The translations under genes and the position numbers were made by a program. A stretch of 5,637 nt of DNA from an uncultured Paraburkholderia sp. (GTDB taxonomy: Bacteria; Pseudomonadota; Gammaproteobacteria; Burkholderiales; Burkholderiaceae). Location: assembly GCA_937917025.1 (NCBI GenBank), contig CALFSF010000076.1:1-5637 (forward strand). The letters are read 5' to 3'. The notes beneath the pieces are model-generated. The model saw only the letters and a list, made by a program, of their open reading frames with translations, searched no databases and was not told the origin of the DNA. This document shows, in pieces, positions 1 to 4,891 of the stretch (positions within the stretch are counted from its first letter, which is position 1; each line of letters opens with the position of its first letter).

Positions 1-579
1 CGGTACACGTATCTGGTGGCGGGCTGTGTCGGCGAATTCTGGACGAAGATGACCTGGGCCCATATGCCGGGCACGCTCAAGGGGCCGCCGGACGTGATGC
101 TGGAGCGCGGCGTGCGTTTCGGCAAGGCGCTTCAGATGACCAACGTGCTGCGCGATTGCGGCAAGGACCTGCGCATCGGACGCTGCTACATTCCGTCGAC
201 GATGCTCGACGCGGCGCATCTCAGCCCGCGCGACCTGCTGTTGCCGGAAAGCTCGCTACGCGCCCAGCCGCTGATGTTCGAACTGGTTCGCAAGGCGCTC
301 GACCACTTTCGCGACGCGATCGACTATACGCTGGCGATTCCCGCGCATTCGGTGCGCTTGCGGCTCGCGTGTCTGTGGCCTGTGGTCATCGGGCTGGAGA
401 CGTTGCTGCTGCTCGTCGATAACGACGCCTGGCTCGACCCCGCGAAAGTGTCGAAGATCACACGCAACAAGGTGTACCGGGTCATCGCGTATTCGCTGCC
501 GGCCGTCGCGTCCGACCGGCTGATCCGTCGCTGGACGGGCAGTTTGATAACCCGCATCGAAAGCCGCCTTCACGGCTGA
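1..579 (+). CDS. Squalene/phytoene synthase family protein (3' part; start outside window)
   Basis: Open from base 1 in frame 1 to a TGA at 577-579, giving 192 codons; the true start lies upstream of the window. The family joins two prenyl diphosphates head to head (for example two farnesyl diphosphates to squalene or a precursor) and feeds hopanoid, sterol or carotenoid synthesis. Seen here: a segment VAGCVGEFWT near residues 6-15, and the second aspartate-rich motif QMTNVLRDCGKDLRIGR, whose Asp52 and Asp56 (window numbering) match the Mg-diphosphate-binding D-x-x-x-D of the family. It is followed by the usual GR-x-YIP. A hydrophobic stretch, LACLWPVVIGLETLLLLV, sits near residues 120-137. 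The first aspartate motif would lie in the missing N-terminal part. The third acidic position is Lys (DCGKD) where many relatives have Glu (DVGED). No partner prenyltransferase or cyclase gene is visible, so the exact product cannot be assigned. It converges on the molybdenum-enzyme operon with only 13 bases between stops. Confidence 0.88.
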   Translation, partial: RYTYLVAGCVGEFWTKMTWAHMPGTLKGPPDVMLERGVRFGKALQMTNVLRDCGKDLRIGRCYIPSTMLDAAHLSPRDLLLPESSLRAQPLMFELVRKALDHFRDAIDYTLAIPAHSVRLRLACLWPVVIGLETLLLLVDNDAWLDPAKVSKITRNKVYRVIAYSLPAVASDRLIRRWTGSLITRIESRLHG

Positions 580-592
580 CCGGCTCGCTGCG

Positions 593-2845
593 TCATCCGT
601 CGCGCCGTGCCTCTGAACGCTCACCCAGCAGGTCCTCGATCATCACCGGCAGCTTGCGCACCCGCACGCCGGTGGCGTGATACACGGCGTCCGTGATCGC
701 CGCGGCGACGCCCGCGAGCCCGATTTCGGCGATGCCGCGTGCGCCGATCTCGTTGAACACCGTGTCGGGATGATCGAGAAACGTGACGTCGAGCGCCGGC
801 GTATCCGCGTGCGATGCGATGATGTAATCGGCCAGATTGCTGTTGATGGGCGCGCCGTTCTGCGGGTCGTACATCGTATGCTCGAAGAGCGCCATCCCGA
901 CGCCCATCACGACTGCGCCTTCGATCTGGTTGCGCCCCGCGCGCGGATTCAGGATCTTGCCGGCGTCGATCACCGTGACCACGCGGCTCACACGCAGTTG
1001 CGCGATTTCGGGTTGCCACGTGATCTCGGCGAAATGCGCGCCGTACGAATAGACCGAATAACTTTTCTTCAACGGATCGTCGAAGCCGCCTTTTGCGCTG
1101 CCGCTGCCTGAGGCCGCGTGCATCCGCGCCATCTTGAGGATGTCGCTGAATGGCACGCCGCTTTGCGGCGGCTCACTCTTGCGATGCACACGGCCCGCGC
1201 CGAATGCGAGCGACCCGGCTTTCGCACCGCTAAACGGCGATTCGGACAACGCGGCAGCACGCGCGGTCACGATCGCGACTGCCGCGCGCACGGCGTCGAG
1301 TACAGCCGGAATCACCGAGGCAGTCACCGCGGAACCGCCTGAAATCGGCCCCAGCGGCAATGCTGTATCGCCAAGCGCGACTTCGATGCGATCGAGCGGC
1401 ACACCGGTTTCCCCGGCGACGAGCTGCGCGAGAATCGTGTACGTGCCCGTGCCGATGTCCTGCGTGCCGCACACGACGCGCGCGGTACCATCGGCGCGCA
1501 GTTCGACGGTCGCCTGCGCCGAAAACCGCACGCCCGGCCAGCAGCACGCGCCCACGCCCCACCCGAGTGTCAAGCCGTCGCGCTTCATCGCACCGACCCC
1601 GGGCTGTCGCTGCGACCAGCCAAATTTTTCCGCGCCGGTACGCAGGCATTCGGTCAGATGGCGGGACGAAAACGGCAAGCCGGTGCTCTCGTCCACGCGC
1701 GGTTCGTTCTTCAGGCGCAGTTCGACGGGGTCCATGTCGAGTTTGCGTGCCAGTTCGTTCATCGCGGACTCGAGCGCAAAAAGCCCAGGCACGGCGCCCG
1801 GTCCGCGCATCGCCGTGGGCGAGCCGACATGGCGGCGCGCGAGAGCGGAGCTCACGCGCAGGTTAGGCACGCTGTAGAGGACCGGCGTGATTTCGCCGCA
1901 CGATTCCTGATATTCGTCGGCCATCGCGGTGTGATTCACGAAGTCGTGGCGCACCGACGTCAGCGTGCCGTCCGCGTCGGCGGACAGGCGCATGCGCTGC
2001 TGCGTCACCGGCCGGTGACCCACGTTCTGGAACATCATCTTGCGGCTCACCACGAGTTTCACGGGACGCCCCGTATAACGCGCCGCAGCCGCGGCCAGCA
2101 GCGAATGCGGCCACATCCACAGCTTGCCGCCGAAACCCGAACCGAGATACCGCGAAATCACCCGCACTTTTTCCCGCGGCAGACCCAGCATCTGCATCAA
2201 GGTCCCCTGGTGATTCGATACGGCCTGGCTCGTTTCGTAAAACGTGCAGGCATCGCCGTCCCAGTGTGCGACGGTTGCATGCAGTTCGATCGGGTTGTGC
2301 GTCTCGACCGGCGTCACATACGTTTCGTCGATCGACATGGCTGCCGCGTCGAACGCGCGCGCGGCGTCACCGCGTTCGCTCTCGACTTTCGGTTCGCCGT
2401 CGCCTGCGAGTGCTTCGCCGACGTCGTGAGCGGTCACGTCATAAGTCACCTTCACGGCCGCCGCTGCGGCGCTCGCGGCTTCGAACGTATCGGCGACCAC
2501 GACAGCGACATACTGGCCGTAATAGCGGATCACGTCGTCTTCGAACGGGGGGCGCGCTTCATCCACATACCCCGTGTCCATCGAATTTCCCGAGATCCGG
2601 TAGAAACGTCCCACGTTGCCGCGATGGAGGACGACATGCACGCCCGGCATGGCCTCTGCCGCCGCGAATTCGAGCGACGCGATACGTCCGCTCGCGATCG
2701 TGCTGCACACAGGAACGGCATGCAGCAGTTCCCGCAAATCGACATCGGAGGTGTAAATTGCGCCGCCGCTGACCTTCATGGGCCCGTCGATGCGCGCCTG
2801 GGGCTGGCCGATCACGGCGCGCTGGACGGCGGATAGAGTCGTCAT
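593..2845 (-). CDS. paoC: Xanthine dehydrogenase family molybdopterin-binding (catalytic) subunit, PaoC/YagR-like
   Basis: A 750-residue large subunit of a xanthine-oxidase-family molybdenum hydroxylase, close to the roughly 730 residues of E. coli PaoC. It holds the Mo-pterin cofactor and hydroxylates the substrate, probably an aldehyde to its acid. The N-terminal aldehyde oxidase/xanthine dehydrogenase a/b-hammerhead domain covers about residues 15-140 (VIGQPQARIDGPMKVSGGA at its start). The Mo-cofactor-binding domain follows, with GSGFGGK (235-241), AMRGPGAVPG (345-354), QDIGTGT (462-468) and GGSAVTAS (503-510). The conserved catalytic Glu is Glu707 in ARGIAEIGLAG, followed by VAAAITDAVYHATG as in PaoC-type proteins. 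The start is fixed by an AGAGG seven bases upstream of ATG and by the family-typical N-terminus. It is third in the operon, 22 bases after the FAD subunit. The nearby residue before Glu707 is Ala where Gly is usual. No signal peptide is seen. The symbol is given by family resemblance; the substrate is not established. Confidence 0.95.
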   Translation of the reverse strand: MTTLSAVQRAVIGQPQARIDGPMKVSGGAIYTSDVDLRELLHAVPVCSTIASGRIASLEFAAAEAMPGVHVVLHRGNVGRFYRISGNSMDTGYVDEARPPFEDDVIRYYGQYVAVVVADTFEAASAAAAAVKVTYDVTAHDVGEALAGDGEPKVESERGDAARAFDAAAMSIDETYVTPVETHNPIELHATVAHWDGDACTFYETSQAVSNHQGTLMQMLGLPREKVRVISRYLGSGFGGKLWMWPHSLLAAAAARYTGRPVKLVVSRKMMFQNVGHRPVTQQRMRLSADADGTLTSVRHDFVNHTAMADEYQESCGEITPVLYSVPNLRVSSALARRHVGSPTAMRGPGAVPGLFALESAMNELARKLDMDPVELRLKNEPRVDESTGLPFSSRHLTECLRTGAEKFGWSQRQPGVGAMKRDGLTLGWGVGACCWPGVRFSAQATVELRADGTARVVCGTQDIGTGTYTILAQLVAGETGVPLDRIEVALGDTALPLGPISGGSAVTASVIPAVLDAVRAAVAIVTARAAALSESPFSGAKAGSLAFGAGRVHRKSEPPQSGVPFSDILKMARMHAASGSGSAKGGFDDPLKKSYSVYSYGAHFAEITWQPEIAQLRVSRVVTVIDAGKILNPRAGRNQIEGAVVMGVGMALFEHTMYDPQNGAPINSNLADYIIASHADTPALDVTFLDHPDTVFNEIGARGIAEIGLAGVAAAITDAVYHATGVRVRKLPVMIEDLLGERSEARRDG

Positions 2846-2857
2846 GTGAGGACCTCT
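2846..2857 (-). promoter_or_regulatory. Ribosome binding site of the molybdopterin-binding subunit gene
   Basis: On the minus strand AGAGG (bases 2853-2857) stands seven bases before the ATG at 2843-2845, in the 22-base gap after the FAD subunit stop. It supports this start codon and independent re-initiation on the operon mRNA. Confidence 0.75.
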
Positions 2858-2867
2858 TCGGGAATGC

Positions 2868-3872
2868 TCAGACCGTTTGTGTGACCTGCGTCAGCGCGTG
2901 AACAAGGCCGCGTCGCGCCAGTTCCACCTTGAACGCGTTCTGGCTGCGCGGCTTCGCGCCGGCGAGTGCGGCGTCAGCGGCTCGCTGGAACGTCGCCATG
3001 TCCGGCGTGCCGCCCATCAATACCGCTTCGGCTTCCGGCGAATGCCACGGCTTCGTGCCGACGCCGCCCAGCGCGACACGCGCATGGGCGATGCGGCCAT
3101 CGACGACCTTCACGACAACCGCCGCCGAAGCGAGCGCGAATTCGTACGAAGCGCGATCGCGCAGCTTCACGTACAGCGAGCGGGCGCCTGGCGGCGCAGG
3201 CGGCAACGTAACGTGCGTGATCAGGTCACCCGGTTCCAGCACGGTTTCGCGCTGAGGCGTCTCACCCGGAAGCAGATAGAAGTCGTCGATCGCGATGCTG
3301 CGGCGGCCGGTGCTGCCTTCCACATGAATCGTCGCGTCGAGCGCTGTCAGCGCGACGTTCATGTCGGACGGGTTACTTGCGATGCATGCATCGCTCACGC
3401 CGAGTACCGCGAGCGTTCTGTTAAATCCGTTGAGCGCGGCGCATCCCGAGCCCGGATCTCGCTTGTTGCAGGGCATCGCGGTATCGCGGAAGTAGACACA
3501 GCGCGTGCGCTGCAACAGATTGCCGCCTGTCGTCGCCATATTGCGCAGCTGTGCCGAAGCGCCCGCCAGCAGCGCCTGCGAAAGCACCGCATAGCGCTCG
3601 CGGATGAGCGGATGAACCGCGAGGTCGGCGTTGCGGACCGTCGCACCGATTTTTACGCCGCCGTCCTGCATGTCCTCCACGGTATCGAGCGGCAGGCGGC
3701 TGATATCGATCACGCGCGCCGGGCGCTCGACATTCAGCTTCATCAGATCGAGCAGCGTCGTGCCGCCCGCGAGAAGGCGCACTTCAGCGCCCTGCTGGGC
3801 CGTGGTGGATGCCGCGCCGGCTGCGATGGCCTCGCTGACGGAATTCGCGCGCGAAAGCTGGAAGAGTTCCAT
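2868..3872 (-). CDS. paoB: FAD-binding subunit of molybdenum hydroxylase with [4Fe-4S] insertion, PaoB/YagS-like
   Basis: A 334-residue medium subunit that carries FAD and receives electrons from the iron-sulfur subunit. FAD-binding motifs are visible as LLAGGTTLLDLMKL (33-46) and TTGGNLLQ (114-121); a CO-dehydrogenase-flavoprotein C-terminal domain fills about 225-330. Between them is a four-cysteine insertion, RTRCVYFRD..PCNKRDPGSGC..DACIASNPSDM, with Cys125, Cys135, Cys144 and Cys163. Established knowledge: E. coli PaoB and the 4-hydroxybenzoyl-CoA reductase beta subunit carry a [4Fe-4S] cluster in such an insertion, absent from ordinary xanthine dehydrogenase FAD domains. The reading frame is open further upstream to base 4067, but that extension is Arg-rich, overlaps the previous gene and lacks family similarity. 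ATG at 3870-3872 gives the family N-terminus MELFQLSRA and has GAGGG eight bases upstream. It starts 11 bases after the [2Fe-2S] subunit stop and is second in the operon. The symbol is by family resemblance. Confidence 0.94.
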   Translation of the reverse strand: MELFQLSRANSVSEAIAAGAASTTAQQGAEVRLLAGGTTLLDLMKLNVERPARVIDISRLPLDTVEDMQDGGVKIGATVRNADLAVHPLIRERYAVLSQALLAGASAQLRNMATTGGNLLQRTRCVYFRDTAMPCNKRDPGSGCAALNGFNRTLAVLGVSDACIASNPSDMNVALTALDATIHVEGSTGRRSIAIDDFYLLPGETPQRETVLEPGDLITHVTLPPAPPGARSLYVKLRDRASYEFALASAAVVVKVVDGRIAHARVALGGVGTKPWHSPEAEAVLMGGTPDMATFQRAADAALAGAKPRSQNAFKVELARRGLVHALTQVTQTV

Positions 3873-3885
3873 TGCCGTCGCCCTC
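3873..3885 (-). promoter_or_regulatory. Ribosome binding site of the FAD subunit gene, overlapping the upstream stop codon
   Basis: On the minus strand the sequence reads TGAGGGCGACGGCA then ATG. The GAGGG (3881-3885) shares its GA with the TGA stop of the [2Fe-2S] gene (3884-3886) and lies eight bases from the start. This settles the start at 3872 over any upstream one and suggests translational coupling of the first two subunits. Confidence 0.75.
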
Positions 3886-4432
3886 ACGCGTTGCCGCGCA
3901 CGCGCTGGATCGCGGCGACGATGTTCTGGTACGCGCCGCACCGGCACAGGTTGCCGCTCATCGCTTCGCGCACGTCGGCATGCTCGGGTCCCACCGGCTC
4001 GCCGAGCAGCGCAACCGCCGACATGATCTGCCCCGACGTACAGTAGCCGCACTGATAGCCGTCGCATTCGACGAACGCAGCCTGCATCGGATGCAGCGAT
4101 CCGACGCTACCGATACCTTCGATTGTCGTCACCGTATCGCCTTCGTGCGTGCCCGCGAGCGAAAGACATGCGTTTACGCGCCGCCCGTTCACATGAACCG
4201 TGCATGCGCCGCACTGCCCGTGATCGCAGCCTTTCTTCGTACCGGTCAGATGAAGATGCTCGCGCAACGCGTCGAGCAATGTCGTGCGAGGGTCGAGGGA
4301 TAGCGAGTAAGTCGTGCCGTTGACATTCAGTTCAACGGGAATCGTCACGCCCGAGGCCGGATTATTCGCGGCATGCCGTTTCGTTTCATCGGGCGTTTCG
4401 AGGGTGTCGGGTGGGGAGGCCGTAGGGTGCAT
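3884..4432 (-). CDS. paoA: [2Fe-2S] iron-sulfur subunit of molybdenum hydroxylase, PaoA/YagT-like
   Basis: A 182-residue small subunit carrying the two [2Fe-2S] clusters that pass electrons from the Mo centre to FAD. The plant-ferredoxin-like domain spans about residues 31-105, with cluster ligands Cys69, Cys74, Cys77 (KKGCDHGQCGACTVHV) and Cys89. The C-terminal helical [2Fe-2S] domain has Cys128 and Cys131 (QCGYCTSGQ) and Cys163 and Cys165 (GNLCRCGAY). All eight ligands are present. ATG at 4430-4432 has a strong GAGGAGA seven bases upstream, so the start is well supported. The first ~28 residues (MHPTASPPDTLETPDETKRH...) are polar and Pro/Thr-rich, with neither a twin-arginine motif nor a hydrophobic core. 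E. coli PaoA, in contrast, is about 229 residues long with a Tat signal and is periplasmic. A cytoplasmic location is therefore inferred. First gene of the operon. The symbol is by family resemblance; any xanthine-oxidase-family small subunit would share these motifs. Confidence 0.95.
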   Translation of the reverse strand: MHPTASPPDTLETPDETKRHAANNPASGVTIPVELNVNGTTYSLSLDPRTTLLDALREHLHLTGTKKGCDHGQCGACTVHVNGRRVNACLSLAGTHEGDTVTTIEGIGSVGSLHPMQAAFVECDGYQCGYCTSGQIMSAVALLGEPVGPEHADVREAMSGNLCRCGAYQNIVAAIQRVRGNA

Positions 4433-4446
4433 CGTGCAATCTCCTC
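4433..4446 (-). promoter_or_regulatory. Strong ribosome binding site of the [2Fe-2S] subunit gene
   Basis: On the minus strand GAGGAGA (bases 4440-4446) is followed by seven bases and the ATG. This is close to the ideal anti-16S complement and is the strongest Shine-Dalgarno of the three operon genes. Confidence 0.8.
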
Positions 4447-4488
4447 GCGAAAACGGGGCGGGAAAGAGAGAAACAGGGACCAGCGAAA

Positions 4489-4494
4489 AGTATA
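4489..4494 (-). promoter_or_regulatory. Candidate -10 element for the molybdenum-enzyme operon
   Basis: On the minus strand TATACT differs from the consensus TATAAT at one base. It lies in a short AT-richer pocket and would give a leader of roughly 50 bases before the first ATG. The 16-18 bases upstream lead into CCGCCG-like sequence with no recognisable -35, so if real this promoter may need an activator. Found by eye only. Confidence 0.35.
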
Positions 4495-4572
4495 GGTCGC
4501 GTGCAGCCGGGCGGCGGCCGGTGCGCCGCGCTTCGTCGCCATCGGATGGGACAGCAAGTCAGATGCCCGGTC

Positions 4573-4606
4573 ATCGCGCCGCGCGATTCAGGCGACAGTC
4601 GCGATT
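4573..4606. repeat. Cluster of small palindromes and a direct repeat, possible operator
   Basis: ATCGCG-CCG-CGCGAT (4573-4587) is a 6-bp inverted repeat. Four bases later comes the perfect 11-base palindrome GCGACAGTCGC (4592-4602). CGCGATT occurs at 4582-4588 and again at 4600-4606, 18 bases apart. The cluster is about 80-110 bases upstream of the operon's candidate -10. Symmetry and spacing would fit a dimeric regulator, but no known site is recognised and GC-rich DNA gives such matches by chance. Confidence 0.25.
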
Positions 4607-4672
4607 GGGGGCGAGCAGACGCGGCACGAGGACCGTCCGAAGCCCCTCTATTCCAGCGAAAAAGAGGCAGGA

Positions 4673-4687
4673 TCCCGCCTTGCGGGA
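4673..4687. other. Small GC-rich inverted repeat
   Basis: TCCCGC-CTT-GCGGGA forms a perfect 6-bp stem with a 3-base loop. On the minus strand the downstream bases reach a CTTTTT run (complement of 4659-4664). An alternative weak stem, AGGCG/TGCCT on the minus strand, abuts that run. No minus-strand gene inside the window would need termination here, so the function is unclear. Confidence 0.3.
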
Positions 4688-4753
4688 ACGTCCGGCCCGA
4701 CGCTGCCCGCCCGGCGTCGACGACACTTTCACACGTCCTTGCCCGTCTGCAGG

Positions 4754-4759
4754 TAAAAT
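4754..4759 (+). promoter_or_regulatory. Candidate -10 element for the isocitrate dehydrogenase gene
   Basis: TAAAAT lies in an AT-rich pocket and differs from TATAAT at one base. It would start transcription near 4766, leaving an approximately 125-base leader. No good -35 stands 16-18 bases upstream: ACACGT is at the expected spot, and TTGCCC at 4739-4744 is too close. A second, weaker candidate, CAAAAT, is at 4815-4820. Judged by eye. Confidence 0.35.
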
Positions 4760-4781
4760 TTGCGTTTTGCGTTTGCCGCGC

Positions 4782-4800
4782 GGGGCCCGCTTCGGGCTCC
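4782..4800 (+). other. Leader hairpin 1 upstream of isocitrate dehydrogenase
   Basis: GGGGCCCG-CTT-CGGGCTCC forms an 8-bp stem with one G-U pair and a 3-base loop. No T-run follows on either strand, so it is not a rho-independent terminator. It would lie in the 5' untranslated leader if transcription starts near 4766. Confidence 0.4.
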
Positions 4801-4832
4801 AGGCAGAAATCGGGCAAAATCCGGTCATTGGT

Positions 4833-4853
4833 GCCGGGCTATGCGCAGCCGGC
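4833..4853 (+). other. Leader hairpin 2 upstream of isocitrate dehydrogenase
   Basis: GCCGGGCT and AGCCGGC pair over 7 bp with a single bulged G, closing a 6-base loop ATGCGC. It ends about 38 bases before the start codon, and a pyrimidine-rich unpaired stretch (TTTCCCCACCCTGTTTCCTG) follows. It might influence message stability or translation; nothing matches a known riboswitch. Confidence 0.35.
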
Positions 4854-4891
4854 GGCTTTCCCCACCCTGTTTCCTGTTCTTGAGACACGCG

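Larger units (their letters stand above)
4433..4891. other. Divergent intergenic region between the molybdenum-enzyme operon and the isocitrate dehydrogenase gene
   Basis: 459 bases without a convincing gene. Long open frames cross it on both strands, but they are Arg-, Pro- and Ser-rich, match no family I know and extend antisense or out of frame into the flanking genes, so they look like high-GC shadows. From left to right it holds the operon's ribosome binding site, a candidate -10 for the operon (4489-4494), a cluster of small palindromes (4573-4606), a hairpin (4673-4687), a candidate -10 for the dehydrogenase (4754-4759) and two leader hairpins (4782-4800, 4833-4853). No regulator gene is adjacent. 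Confidence 0.8.

Noticed and set aside
562..577. Bidirectional terminator between the convergent genes
   Set aside because: The stem is only 5 bp, inside the coding end of the first gene, and lacks T-runs on both sides.
1658..2836. A 392-codon plus-strand open frame opposite the catalytic subunit gene
   Set aside because: Rich in Arg, His and Ala with no recognisable domain. It mirrors a well-supported gene on the other strand, as is common in high-GC DNA.
2877..4046. A 389-codon plus-strand open frame opposite the FAD and [2Fe-2S] subunit genes
   Set aside because: Low-complexity Arg/Ala/His composition, spans two real genes antisense and matches no family.
3873..4067. A 65-residue N-terminal extension of the FAD subunit
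   Set aside because: Arg-rich, overlaps the [2Fe-2S] gene in another frame, lacks family similarity, and a good ribosome binding site supports the ATG at 3872.
4782..4800. Rho-independent terminator at the GGGGCCCG/CGGGCTCC hairpin
   Set aside because: No T-run follows on either strand; treated as a leader hairpin.
4386..4817. A 143-codon minus-strand open frame across the intergenic region, and plus-strand frames from 4314 and 4501
   Set aside because: Arg/Pro/Ser-rich, no known motif, overlap the well-supported flanking genes and show no convincing ribosome binding site or conserved start.
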